Shown in pieces: positions 46,540-56,204 of a stretch of 64,000 nucleotides of DNA. Source of the stretch: CAVSRC01 sp963830205 (GTDB lineage Bacteria; Pseudomonadota; Alphaproteobacteria; Rhizobiales; Kaistiaceae). The position numbers and the translations under genes were made by a program. Under the pieces are notes generated by a model. It did not search any database. It was not told where the DNA came from and was given only the letters and a program-made list of their open reading frames with translations. The stretch covers positions 1 through 64,000 of the forward strand of contig CAWHLP010000002.1 in NCBI GenBank assembly GCA_963830205.1. Reading direction: 5' to 3'. Every line of letters begins with the position of its first letter. Position 1 is the stretch's first letter.

Positions 46540-46570
46540 GGGCCGCGTCCTTCGGGACGCGGCCCTTTTC
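46540..46570 (+). terminator. Rho-independent terminator after flagellin
   Basis: GGGCCGCGTCC (46540-46550), loop TTCG, GGACGCGGCCC (46555-46565), then TTTT. This is a perfect 11-bp stem with a UUCG tetraloop and a T tract, 33 bp after the flagellin stop. It isolates flagellin from the fliF operon. Confidence 0.92.
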
Positions 46571-46580
46571 GTTTCAGCGC

Positions 46581-46602
46581 GCAACCTTCGCGCAAGGTTG
46601 AC
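46581..46602 (+). promoter_or_regulatory. Flagellar GCAAG-type motif upstream of fliF
   Basis: The site holds GCAACCTTCG followed by CGCAAGGTTGAC, two similar half-sites 11 bases apart. It lies just after the flagellin terminator and 112 bp before the fliF ATG, so it probably starts the fliF-fliH-motB-motC-fliK transcript. Confidence 0.58.
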
Positions 46603-46713
46603 CTTCGACATTGGGCGGGAGCCGGTGTCGTCACTCTCGCCCCCGGGCGCGTTCGCCAGCGGCTCGATTTCGACCGGTGGATCGAGGCGCGAAGAGAAGG
46701 AGCGCGGCGGCCG

Positions 46714-48348
46714 ATGGGGCGGGACACTATCGAACGCTTGTGGACCAGCATTGCCGGCCTCGGCGCGCGCCGACTGGTGGCGCTGGCCTTGGTCGCCGTG
46801 GCGGTCATGGCGGTGCTGGGCGTGGGGACCTACTATCTCGGCCGCCCGCCGCAGGACATCCTCTATTCCGGCCTGACCCGCGACGACGTTTCGCGCATCG
46901 GCGCGGCGCTCAAGGACGCCGGCATCGAATTCGACGTCGCCGCCGACGGTGAGACGGTCATGGTGAACTACGGCGAAACGGCGCGGGCACGCATGCTGCT
47001 GGCCGAAAAGGGCCTGCCGCAAAGCGCCAATTCGGGCTACGAGCTGTTCGACAAGGTGGGATCGTTCGGCCTCACCTCGTTCATGCAGAACGTCACCAAG
47101 ACACGGGCGCTGGAAGGCGAACTGGCGCGCACCATAGAGGGCATGGACGGCATCAAGTCGGCGCGCGTGCACCTGGTGCTGCCCGACACGAGCTCGCTGC
47201 GCAGCCAGCAGCAGGCCGCCTCGGCCTCGGTGGTCATCCGCACCGACATGCCGAGCGATGCCAGCCCGGCCCAGGCGATCCGCCATCTGGTGGCCGCCGC
47301 GGTGCCCGGGCTCAAGGTCGACAACGTCACCGTGCTCAATACCGAAGGGGCGCTGCTGGCCTCGGGCGACGACATCGAGAGCGCCTCGGCCGGCAAGATG
47401 GCGATCGTCGAGCAGACGGTGAACCGCGAGATCGAGGACAAGGTGCGGCGCACGCTGACGCCCTATCTCGGCATCGGCAATTTCCAGGTGAGCGTGGTGG
47501 CGCGGCTGAACCTCGACCGCTCGACCACCAACGAGGTGACCTACGATCCATCGTCGCGGGTGGAGCGCTCGGTGCGCACGGTCAAGGAGAACGCGCTGGC
47601 GCAGAACACGTCGAGCGAGGCGGCCGCCGCCACGGTGCAGCAGAACCTGCCCGACCAGGGCAACAATGCCAGCGGCAACGGCAAGAACTCGAACGAGACC
47701 AACGACCGCCGCGAAGAGACGACCAACTACGAGATCTCGACACGCACGACCGAGACCGCGCATGACGGCTATACCGTCGAGCGCCTGTCGATCGCCGTCC
47801 TGGTCAACCAGAAGCGGCTGGACGATGCCGCCAAGCAGGGCCCGGATGCCCTGCCGGTCGAACACCAGATGATGGACATCGAGCAGCTGGTCTCGGCTGC
47901 CTCCGGCTACAGCAAGGACCGCGGCGACCAGCTCAAGGTGGCCTCCGTCGACTTCGTCAGCGATTTCGGCGAGGCAGCGCCGGCGCCCGGCATGATGAGC
48001 GTGATCATGGGGCAGGCGGGAAGCCTGTTCAACTCGTTCGCCCTGGTCGTGCTCGGCGCGGTCGTCATCCTGTTCGGCTTCCGGCCGGCGATCCGCATGA
48101 TCGTGGCGCAGTCGCCGCGGGCGGTGGAGGCAGCGGGCGAGGTCGGCGCCATCGAGGCCCAGCAGGCGCCGGCATTGGGCACGCCGCTGCAGGCAGTCGG
48201 CGGCGAGGACACCGTCAACCTGATCGAGGACGTCACCAAGCGCATGAACCGCTCGCCGCAGAAGCGGCTCGAGCAGATCGTCGAATATGACGAGGCGCAG
48301 GCAGCCGCCATCCTGCGGCAATGGCTGCACCAGGACGAGGCGGCATGA
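46714..48348 (+). CDS. fliF: Flagellar MS-ring protein FliF
   Basis: A 544-aa protein with an N-terminal membrane segment (LVALALVAVAVMAVLGVGTYYL) and the ring-building motifs DILYSGLTRDD, SGYELFDKVGSFGLTSFMQN and RALEGELARTIEGMDGIKSA. A C-terminal membrane segment (FNSFALVVLGAVVILFGF) is followed by the cytoplasmic FliG-binding tail. I place the start at the ATG at 46714 with AGGAG upstream. The longer open frame that runs in from the flagellin gene is created by the flagellin frameshifts. Confidence 0.95.
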   Translation: MGRDTIERLWTSIAGLGARRLVALALVAVAVMAVLGVGTYYLGRPPQDILYSGLTRDDVSRIGAALKDAGIEFDVAADGETVMVNYGETARARMLLAEKGLPQSANSGYELFDKVGSFGLTSFMQNVTKTRALEGELARTIEGMDGIKSARVHLVLPDTSSLRSQQQAASASVVIRTDMPSDASPAQAIRHLVAAAVPGLKVDNVTVLNTEGALLASGDDIESASAGKMAIVEQTVNREIEDKVRRTLTPYLGIGNFQVSVVARLNLDRSTTNEVTYDPSSRVERSVRTVKENALAQNTSSEAAAATVQQNLPDQGNNASGNGKNSNETNDRREETTNYEISTRTTETAHDGYTVERLSIAVLVNQKRLDDAAKQGPDALPVEHQMMDIEQLVSAASGYSKDRGDQLKVASVDFVSDFGEAAPAPGMMSVIMGQAGSLFNSFALVVLGAVVILFGFRPAIRMIVAQSPRAVEAAGEVGAIEAQQAPALGTPLQAVGGEDTVNLIEDVTKRMNRSPQKRLEQIVEYDEAQAAAILRQWLHQDEAA

Positions 48349-48972
48349 CTGTAACGGCCGCCGCGATCCGTCTGCCGCGCTTCGCCAGCGGCCGGGTTGC
48401 GGCGACCACCAGCGCTGAATTCCGGCCGCTCAACGAGAAGCCGGCGCCGCTGCCCGCGGAGGACCGCATGGCGGCCCAGACCGCCGCGGTGGCTCAGGCC
48501 CTGGCCGCGGCCGAGGCCACGTTCGATGCCACCCGCGCCGCCGACCTGCGCCGCCTTCGAGCAGCGCCTGGCAGAACGCGAGGCGGAGATCCTCACCACC
48601 ATCGGCGATGCGCTCGCCGGGCAGATGGCCGAGGGGCTGGCAGCAATAGAGGAACAGGTGGGCCGCCATGTCGGCACGGCGCTGCTGCGCTTTCTCGACC
48701 ATGCGGTGCGCGAGCGCGCCATCGGCGAGCTGGCCGAAGCCGTGTCCGCGCTGGTCGCCAGCGGCGGCACCACGCGGGTCAGGATCACCGGGCCGGTGGC
48801 ATTGACCGGGCGCGTAGAAGCCGCCATCGCCCCGACGGGGGTGGCGGTCGAGCGCGTCGAAAGCGATGCGGCGGATATCTCGGTGGCCATCGACGATACC
48901 GTAGTGGAGACCAGCATCAGGGCGTGGATGGACCGGCTGATGGCGCAGGCGGGGGCGGCAGACGATGGCTGA
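48345..48972 (+). CDS. fliH: FliH-like export regulator, one frameshift
   Basis: About 208 aa read across one frameshift near 48550; removing one base joins ATRAADLR to AFEQRLAEREAEIL. The central helical region and the C-terminal domain ending ITGPVALTGRVEAAIAPTGV resemble FliH, which controls the FliI ATPase. It overlaps fliF by ATGA and motB by eight bases. FliH is poorly conserved, so the name rests on fold pattern and position. Confidence 0.68.
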
Positions 48973-50398
48973 CAGCGCACCGCACGAGCTGATCATCATC
49001 CGCCGGCACCAAGACGAAGACCATGTCGCGCACAGCTCGGCGTGGAAGGTCGCCCATGCCGACTTCATGACGGCGATGATGGCCTTCTTCCTGATCATGT
49101 GGCTGATCAACGTCACTGACGAGAACGTGCGCAAGGGCATCGCCCAATACTTCAACCCGATCCACATGTCGCAGGGCTCGAGCGAGCTGAAAGGGCTGTC
49201 GACCACCAAGGGCCAGGACAAGGCCGCACAGAAGGGCCACGGCGAAATGCCGCTGCCGCAGGCGAACATCAACCCGATCGATCTCAGTGCCGGGCAGGGA
49301 GACGGCAAGGCGAACGGCAAGCCGATGAACCCCGAGGCGGCCGCCTCGGCGCTCAACGCGGCGGCCGAGCTGGCGGCCAAGCTGGCGGCAGGCACGAGCG
49401 TCGGCGACAAGGCCAAGCAGGACGCCAAGAGCGAGTCGGCCGCCGACGCCCTCAAGAAGATCGGCGAGGTCGCCGCCGCGCTCAAGCCGCCCAATGGCGG
49501 GTACGATCGCGAGGCGTTCCAGGATCCCTACGCCGTGCTGGCGAAGCTGGAGAAGGAATACGTCGCCACCCAGCCGACCAGCGTCGACGCCATCACCGGC
49601 GACGCGCGCGCCACTGGCGCTCCGGGCGGCGAGGTCGACCGCGACCCGTTCGATCCGTCCTATTGGCAGATGGTGCCACTGCCGACCGCCAAGGCAGGCC
49701 AGGCGGGCAAGCCGGGCACCGGCGCGCAGGCGCCGGATAGCGGCAAGCCGGATGCGGCGGCCCTGTCGCCGGTGGAAGCCGGGGCACAGGATGCGGCTGC
49801 CAAGCCCGCCGTGACGCAACCGGCCGACCAGCCGGACAAGGCGCCGGCGCCGGCCGTTGCCAAGGATGCGGCGGCGGCACCGGTTGCGGCCGAAGCAAAG
49901 GCAGACGAGGCCAACGCGGTTGCCGCGGCCACCGTGGCCAAGTCGACGGAGATCGCCCAGGACATCAAGACGTCGATCGCGCCCATGATGGCGGGCAAGG
50001 CATCGCCGGACCTCGCCGTCACTGCAACCAAGGAAGGCGTGACCATCAACCTCACCGACGATGCCGACTACGCCATGTTTGCGGTCGGCTCGGCGGTGCC
50101 TGATCCCAAGACCGTCGTGCTGCTCGAGCGCATCGCCAAGGTGCTGGCGAGCAAGCCCGGCCAGATCGTCGTTCGCGGCCACACCGACGGCCGGCCGTTC
50201 CATTCGGCCGATTACGACAATTGGCGGCTGTCGTCGGCGCGGGCGCAGATGGCCTACTACACGCTTCTGCGCGGCGGTCTCGACCAGTCGCGGGTCACGG
50301 CAATCGAGGGCCATGCCGACCGTGCCCTGAAGAACCCGGCCGATCCCTATGCGGCGGAGAACCGCCGCATCGAAATCCTGGTGAAGGACTCGCCATGA
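48965..50398 (+). CDS. motB: Flagellar motor stator protein MotB
   Basis: A 477-aa stator protein. The single membrane segment (ADFMTAMMAFFLIMWLIN) carries the proton-binding Asp at residue 33. A long Ala/Lys/Pro-rich linker (about residues 100-330) precedes the OmpA-like peptidoglycan-binding domain with VRGHTDGRPFHSADYDNWRL and EGHADRALK. The linker is longer than in enteric MotB, which fits rhizobial motors in which MotC is added. The gene is not frameshifted. Confidence 0.95.
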   Translation: MADSAPHELIIIRRHQDEDHVAHSSAWKVAHADFMTAMMAFFLIMWLINVTDENVRKGIAQYFNPIHMSQGSSELKGLSTTKGQDKAAQKGHGEMPLPQANINPIDLSAGQGDGKANGKPMNPEAAASALNAAAELAAKLAAGTSVGDKAKQDAKSESAADALKKIGEVAAALKPPNGGYDREAFQDPYAVLAKLEKEYVATQPTSVDAITGDARATGAPGGEVDRDPFDPSYWQMVPLPTAKAGQAGKPGTGAQAPDSGKPDAAALSPVEAGAQDAAAKPAVTQPADQPDKAPAPAVAKDAAAAPVAAEAKADEANAVAAATVAKSTEIAQDIKTSIAPMMAGKASPDLAVTATKEGVTINLTDDADYAMFAVGSAVPDPKTVVLLERIAKVLASKPGQIVVRGHTDGRPFHSADYDNWRLSSARAQMAYYTLLRGGLDQSRVTAIEGHADRALKNPADPYAAENRRIEILVKDSP

Positions 50399-52202
50399 CG
50401 GCGCGGCGGCTGATGATGGGCTGCGCCCTGGCGGCGCTGGTCTGGTCGGCCCCGGCGGTGGCCGATCCGCTGCCGGCTGCCCCCGCGCCGCAATCGTCGG
50501 GGGGCGGCGCGGCCGCATTCCTGTCCACCCTCTTCGGCACCAGCAAGCCGGTCCAGCCGGCGGCACCGCCGGTGCCCGTGGCGGCACCGATCAGCGTCCT
50601 GCCTCCGGCAATCGCGCCGGCCGGCGGCGAGGGGCTCCTGATCCATCTGCAGATTGCCGCGCCTCGGGTGCCGCCACTCCCCCGCCTGCGCCCGGCCTAT
50701 GTGCCTACGCTGGCCGTGGCTGCGGCCGGCCCCGGCTCCAACGCGCCGCGGTCGGCGGCGCCCGCTTCCCCTGCCGTCGACCGGACCGTCACCGGCTCCA
50801 TCGACGATGGGGCAACGGCCGAGACGCCCCAGGTTTCCAGCCTGCCAGCCGATGCCGCCCAACCGCAGCAGCCGGCCGGCGCGCCGACGGCGAAGGCGCG
50901 GCGCAGGTGCCGGCGGGCAAACGCGAGATCACCACCATCCAGCGCTCCGACGGGCTGCTCGGCGATCCTTCCGAATATCTCACCGACGAGCCGGCGGCAC
51001 CCTCGCCGAAGATGCCGGCGCCCGACACGGTGACATGGCCGAAGGACGACGGGGGGCGCGGCGCGGCCAAGGATGAGGCGGCGCTGGCCGCGGTGCCGCT
51101 GCTCGGTACGGCGCCCTTCGAGCTCGTCCGCACGCTGCAATCCCTACAGGACCGCATGGCCCAGGGCGACGTGCAGGCGATCGCGGCGCAGCGCGCCCTG
51201 ATGATCCAGATCGACAAGGCCTTCATGGCTGCCGATGCCGACGTGTGGCAGGACAATCGCAATGCGGCGGCGGCGGTGACCTACGTCCTCTCCGGCGGGC
51301 AGCCGGAGGTCCTCACCAAGCTTGCCGGGCTCGACCCGTCGCCGGCGATCGATCACCGGCTGGTCGAAGGGGTCCTCGACTATGCCAACGGCCAGGCCGA
51401 TGCCGCCACGCCACTGCTCGCCGACATCGATCCCACCACACTGCCGGCGAGCATGGCCGGACAGGTCGCCATAGCCCAGTCGGCGCTGGCCGTGCGCAGC
51501 GATCCCGACAAGGCGATGCAGCTCCTGGCGATCGCCCGGCTGCTGGCGCCCGGCACCCTGGTCGAGGAAGCCGCCATCCGCCGGCAGTTGCTGGTCGCCG
51601 ACCGCCAGCACAAGCAGGACGTGGTGCGCTCGCTGGCGCGCCAGTATCTCGATCGCTTCCGCCACTCGGTCTATGCGGGCAATTTCCGCGTCCGCTTCGC
51701 CGCCGCGCTCAGCCACATGAACTCGCTCGACAGCGAAGAGCATTTCGCCGAGCTCGACGACATGCTGGCGATGGTCGAGCCAGAGTCGCGCTGCGACCTC
51801 TACCTGACGGTGGCGCTGGCCTCCGCTATCAACGGCCGCATCACTGCCGCCAGGCTCGCGGCCGAACGGGCGAGCGGACTGGCACTGGCGGGCTCGGTGC
51901 AGGAGGCGCGGGCGAAGCTCTACCATGCCGCCGCGCTGGCGGCGATGGCGGAACTCAGCGACAAGGCGGATGCCGAAATGAAGGGGCTCGATCGCAGCCT
52001 CCTGTCGGAATCCGACCAGGCCATCTACGACGTCGTCCGCGCGACGCTCGACGGCGTCGAGTCGGGCACCGACCTCAGCAAGATCAACGTCGCCGCGGCC
52101 GAGCCACTCGGCGATGGCGCCAAGGTGGAAGAGCCGGACATCATCAAGAAGGCGCAGGCCGCGCTTGATGACACGGCGAAACTGATAGCCAGCAGCAAAT
52201 GA
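50395..52202 (+). CDS. motC: Periplasmic motor protein MotC, one frame change
   Basis: About 601 aa when the frame change near 50880 is bridged. A signal peptide (MGCALAALVWSAPAVA) and a Pro/Ala-rich N-terminal region are in the first frame; the main domain, from VPAGKREITTIQRSDGLL on, is in another. The body contains helical repeats such as LRNLQDRM-like FELVRTLQSLQDRMAQGD and RFRHSVYAGNFRVRFAAALS. MotC binds MotB in the periplasm in S. meliloti. It overlaps motB and fliK by ATGA on each side. Confidence 0.82.
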
Positions 52203-54053
52203 ACGTCACGCTCGCCATTCCGGCTGAGACCGGCACCGGGCGGACCGGGGCGCAAGCGCGCCGCACCGGCGACGGCGATGCCCAGGCCGGCGATTTCCGC
52301 GCGCTCTACGACGCCGTCGCGCAGGCGCCGGCCACTGATCGCCAGCCGCAGCCCGGACCGCTTGCCGAGACCGCAGGCGTGTCGGACGAGGCCGACACCG
52401 AGGGCGCTCTGCGCCGCGCTGGCGAGCGCCGCGCCGGCGATTGGGGCGTGCCGGGTGCGGCGCAGGAGATGACGGCGGAGGCGCCGGACGCCGACGGGAG
52501 CGGCCCGGCGACGGCCGCCACGCCTCAGGACGAAAGCGAGGCCGCCCGTCCGTCTCGCCAGGAGAAGGACGCGGCCGCCGATCCCGTGAAGCGGCGGGAC
52601 CATGGGCGGAGAGATAAGGAAGACGGCAGCAAGGATGCGCCTGCCGATGCCGGTACGGCCGATGTGACGGCGGCCGCAACCCTGCCGCCGGGTGCGGCCC
52701 GCTCCGCCGATCCGCCTGCCGGCACTGGCCGCGGGGCTCACGGGGATGCCGGGAAGGCCAATCGTGCGGATGATGGCAGCGCCATCGCCGCGTCGCAGAC
52801 CGAGGCCGGTGGTTCCAAATCTCAGCGCCGAGACACGGGCACGGCTGCTGCTTCGCGCTCAGATGGTGAGCCGGCGAAGGATGCCGACAGGAACAACCGT
52901 CCGCAGGGCGGCGCCCGACAGAGTGCGGCGGCTGCGTCACCGGCGAACCCGCAAGCCGAATCCGGCGTGGTTCGCCAGGGCCACCGCGATGCGTCGTCAG
53001 ACGTGCGGCGGGCTGATGTGCGCGTCACCGCCTATGAGCGGCACCTTGCCCCGCTGATGCGCTCCGGTGGGGCGAAGGCCGCCGTCGCGGCCGATGGTGC
53101 CGTCGACCAAAGCGGGCGCTTCCGTGCCTGCCGCGGAAGTGGCAAGCGCGCTGCCGGCAGGGACCGGACCGGGCGAAGCGCCCCGCGCCGCGCGGAGGAA
53201 CCAGTCGTGGCAGCCTCCGGTTTCGGCTGACCGCGGTGGATCGTCGGCCACTCCGCAGGCGCCGTCCGACCAGCGGGCTGCCCAGCACCCGGATCAGACT
53301 GCGATGCTTGATGCGGCGGGGGGCGTCGCACGCGATTCGTCCGAGGGACAGGACAGCGGTGCGACCGATCCGGTTGTGTCCACAACACCCGAGCAGGCCA
53401 CGGAGAAGAAGCAGGGCATCGGTAGTGCTGCTCGTGCTCCTGCCAATGTATCCATGCCGGCGACGCCGGCTCCGGCGGCAACGGCTTCGCCGCTGGTGGC
53501 GGGCGTTGCGTCGGGCATTACCGGTGCGCTCGGCGCGCCGCGTGATGCCGCAACCGCGCCGTCGGCGTCTCAGCGCATCGATCCTGCCGCCGCCATGGCT
53601 GCGACCGACCCGGTGCGCACCATCGCCCTCAATCTCGACATGCGCGAATACGGCATGGTCGACCTGCGCATCAGCCTGAAGGGCAACGCGGTCAGCATCC
53701 AGATCAAGGCCGAGCGCGCGGAGACGGCCGAGGCGCTGACGCGCGGGGACGCATCGCTGCGCGACCTCCTGCATCGCGCCGGCTATGAGGCGCAGCAGAT
53801 CCAGGTCGACCGGCGGGATGCCACTCAGACGCGCCTCGGTGATGCATCGGCATCGGGCCAACAGCAGCAGCAGGCCGGCGGGACCGGCACCGGCGGCTTC
53901 TCCGGCCACGCCGCCGGCGACCAGCGTGCCGCCACGCCAGGTCAGCGGACCGGGGCCGAGCGCGCCGACGCTGCCTTCGCCCTCCAGGACCAGGATACGC
54001 ACGATGCGCCTCGCCAGGATCGCTATCGCGGCCCTGATCGCCTCTACGTCTAG
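52199..54053 (+). CDS. fliK: Hook-length control protein FliK (MotD), one frameshift
   Basis: About 617 aa read across one frameshift near 53100. Most of the protein is low-complexity, rich in Ala, Asp, Gly and Arg, as expected of a molecular ruler. The conserved C-terminal domain at 53600-53830 has LDMREYGMVDLRISLKGNAV and IQIKAERAETAEALTRGD. In rhizobia this gene was first called motD. It overlaps motC by ATGA and the next gene by 50 bases. Confidence 0.8.
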
Positions 54054-54564
54054 CGCGCCGGCGCTGGCCGCTTCGGCCAACCCGTGCGAAGGCGAGATGC
54101 GGACCGCCGCGGCCAAGTACGAGGTGCCGATCGGGGTGCTCTACGCGGTCGGCCTCACCGAATCGGGGCACAAGGACTCGCTGCAGCCGCTGGCCATGAA
54201 CATCGCCGGGGAGGCCTATTTCGCCACCAGCCTCGACGATGCCATCCGCCGCTTCGACGTGGCCGATGCGGCTGGGATCAAGCTGATCGACATCGGCTGC
54301 ATGCAGATCAACCACTATTTCCACGGCGGCGAGTTCGCCTCGCTCAGGCGCATGTTCGACCCGCACGCCAATGTCGACTACGCCGCGCGCTTCCTGAAGG
54401 CGCTGCGCCGCCAGGAGGGAAGCTGGACGCTTGCCGTGGCGCGCTACCACGCCGGGCCGAACAACAACCCGGCGCAGAAGCAATATGTCTGCACGGTCAT
54501 CACCAACATGGTGGCAACGGGATTCGGTACCTGGACCGACGAGGCCCGCGACTTCTGCCACTGA
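54004..54564 (+). CDS. Lytic transglycosylase-like protein of the flagellar locus
   Basis: A 186-aa exported protein with a signal peptide (IAIAALIASTSSAPALAA) and an SLT-type lysozyme domain: VGLTESGHKD holds the catalytic Glu, followed by IDIGCMQINHYFHGGEF and VARYHAGPNNN. It probably opens peptidoglycan for the rod, replacing the missing muramidase domain of the short FlgJ. Its first 50 bases overlap the fliK end in another frame, so it is co-transcribed and perhaps coupled. Confidence 0.85.
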   Translation: MRLARIAIAALIASTSSAPALAASANPCEGEMRTAAAKYEVPIGVLYAVGLTESGHKDSLQPLAMNIAGEAYFATSLDDAIRRFDVADAAGIKLIDIGCMQINHYFHGGEFASLRRMFDPHANVDYAARFLKALRRQEGSWTLAVARYHAGPNNNPAQKQYVCTVITNMVATGFGTWTDEARDFCH

Positions 54565-54693
54565 CCCAAAATGCCCGGATGGTTACCGGCTGGTTGATCG
54601 CAAGCGCATGTTTTGAAAAGCAAATCTCGCGGTTCCTTTATCCGCCTGCGCTAGTCTCTTCGGCAGTGGATGCCAGAGGGGCGGGCGACAGTC

Positions 54694-55080
54694 ATGTCAA
54701 TCGACTATTCCATGCCAATATTGGTCGTGGACGACTATCAGACGGTGCTGCGCATCATGCGCAGCCTTCTGCACCGCGCCGGCTTTGTTGAAATCGATGT
54801 GGCCGGCGACGGCGAAGAGGCGCTCGCCAAGATGCGCGAGCGCAAGTACGGCCTGGTCATCAGCGACTGGTACATGGCGCCGGTCGACGGACTGGAGCTG
54901 GTCAGGCAGGCGCGGGCCGACGATGGCCTGAAGGCGACGCCGATCATCCTGGTGAGCGGCGAAGGCTCGCCGGAGAACCTCAAGACGGCGAACGATGCCG
55001 GTGCGTCCGGCTACGTGCTCAAGCCGTTCGATTCCGAAACCCTCAAGGCCAAGATCGAAACCGTTCTGGCTGCGGCCTGA
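54694..55080 (+). CDS. CheY-like single-domain response regulator
   Basis: A 128-aa receiver domain with all active-site residues: acidic pair at 13-14 (LVVDDYQT), phosphoacceptor Asp57 (LVISDWYMAP), Ser in LVSGEG and Lys110 (YVLKPFD). The ATG at 54694 has GAGGGG upstream; a longer reading from 54670 lacks support. No output domain is present, so it may bind FliM or act in a relay. It sits between the transglycosylase gene and ftcR, and the kinase is not in the window. Confidence 0.88.
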   Translation: MSIDYSMPILVVDDYQTVLRIMRSLLHRAGFVEIDVAGDGEEALAKMRERKYGLVISDWYMAPVDGLELVRQARADDGLKATPIILVSGEGSPENLKTANDAGASGYVLKPFDSETLKAKIETVLAAA

Positions 55081-55087
55081 GGCCGCG

Positions 55088-55115
55088 CGCGGCGCCCAGC
55101 CCAATCGGCGCCGCG
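55088..55115 (+). terminator. Possible weak terminator or leader hairpin after the CheY-like gene
   Basis: CGCGGCGCC (55088-55096) and GGCGCCGCG (55107-55115) form an exact 9-bp stem with a 10-base loop, seven bases after the stop codon. No T tract follows, so termination is uncertain; mRNA stabilisation is an alternative. Confidence 0.4.
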
Positions 55116-55296
55116 TTAGGGATTGGTTTACCATATTTGCCCCAGACTCGCGGCGTTCAGCGTTGCGTCGCGTAGCCGTTGTTTCCCGGACTTCTCCAAG
55201 AGTCGTGTCGTCTTCGGGCAGCCGTCTGTGCTGATGCCGATGGTCTTGGGCGGGGGATAGATCGGCAGATACATTCGGTACTGCCTGGGGGCATGA

Positions 55297-56052
55297 ATGC
55301 ATATCGTCGTCGACGAGCGGGACGAGGTGGCCGAAGCCTACGCCGCTTCCTTCCGCGGGGAAGGTGTGGCCAGTCTCGGCCTGCAACCACGCGAATTCCG
55401 TGAATGGCTATCCTCGGCATCGCCGGACGACATCCACTCGGTACAGTCGATCCTGCTCGGCGAGTGCGATGACCGGCCGCAGCTGCCGCGGCTGATCAGG
55501 GGCCGCACCGACGCTCCGATCATCGCCCTGTCCGAGGTCCGCTGCCTCGACTCGACGCTCGAATTGTTCACCGCCGGCATCGACGACGTGGTGCGCAAGC
55601 CGGTCCATGTGAAGGAGCTGATCGCGCGCTCGGAAGCGATCTGGCGGCGGGTGAACCACAAATACCGGCAGGTGAGCTGCGAGCGCCTGAAGATCTTCTT
55701 CGATGGCCGCGACATCGAGATCAACGGCCAGCCGCTGCCGCTGCCGCGGCGCGAGCGCCACATCCTCGAATTCCTCGCCAAGAACGCCCACCGCCGGGTG
55801 ACCAAGACGCAGATCTTCAACGCCGTCTATGGCGTCTTCGAAGACAGCGTCGACGAGGTCGTCGTCGAGGGGCACGTCAGCAAGCTGCGCAAGAAGCTGA
55901 GACTGCAGCTCGGCTACGATGTGATCGATGCCAAGCGCTACCTCGGGTACCAGTTCGTCGGCTTCGACGGGCACCACGGCCCGGATGCGCCGACAGAGGA
56001 AGACGACCGTTTCGCCCGAGAGCGCGAGCTGGAGAGGGCCGAGGCCGCCTGA
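55297..56052 (+). CDS. ftcR: Flagellar transcriptional regulator FtcR/Rem
   Basis: A 251-aa OmpR-type regulator. The N-terminal receiver-like domain starts MHIVVDERDEV and keeps the PVH motif (VVRKPVHVKE), but the usual phosphoacceptor Asp position reads ILLGEC, as in Brucella FtcR. The DNA-binding domain includes PLPRRERHILEFLAKN and the wing DVIDAKRYLGYQFVG. FtcR and Rem activate class II flagellar promoters in Brucella and S. meliloti. The protein probably works without phosphorylation. A terminator follows at 56145. It may act at the six GCAAG sites. Confidence 0.88.
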   Translation: MHIVVDERDEVAEAYAASFRGEGVASLGLQPREFREWLSSASPDDIHSVQSILLGECDDRPQLPRLIRGRTDAPIIALSEVRCLDSTLELFTAGIDDVVRKPVHVKELIARSEAIWRRVNHKYRQVSCERLKIFFDGRDIEINGQPLPLPRRERHILEFLAKNAHRRVTKTQIFNAVYGVFEDSVDEVVVEGHVSKLRKKLRLQLGYDVIDAKRYLGYQFVGFDGHHGPDAPTEEDDRFARERELERAEAA

Positions 56053-56144
56053 GCCGGCCGGCTGCGCCGAAGAGCGACGACAGGCGAACTGAGCCTGGTG
56101 TTGCCCGCATCATGGGCCAGGCGAAATGAATTGCTATGAAATGT

Positions 56145-56183
56145 GGCTTGGAGGGTAGACTATTCTCCAAGCCGTTTTATTTT
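56145..56183 (+). terminator. Rho-independent terminator of the ftcR transcript
   Basis: GGCTTGGAG (56145-56153) pairs exactly with CTCCAAGCC (56165-56173) across an 11-base loop and is followed by GTTTTATTTT. It lies 92 bp after the ftcR stop and closes the flagellar cluster. Confidence 0.88.
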
Positions 56184-56192
56184 CAGAATCGT

Positions 56193-56204
56193 GAATGTGT
56201 ATTC
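56193..56204. promoter_or_regulatory. Candidate operator of the ArsR-type regulator
   Basis: GAAT-GTGT-ATTC is a perfect inverted repeat of GAAT/ATTC half-sites, the kind of short AT-type dyad used by ArsR-family dimers. It is 186 bp before the chosen start of the regulator gene. Evidence is symmetry and position only. Confidence 0.35.

Noticed and set aside
45148..48348. A 1066-aa open frame joining part of flagellin to FliF
   Set aside because: The join crosses a strong terminator and a promoter motif. It exists only because one flagellin fragment, shifted by inserted bases, is in frame with fliF.
54590..54620. A seventh GCAAG-type motif before the CheY-like gene
   Set aside because: GATCGCAAGCGC matches the second half-site only; the first half-site and the downstream triplet do not fit.
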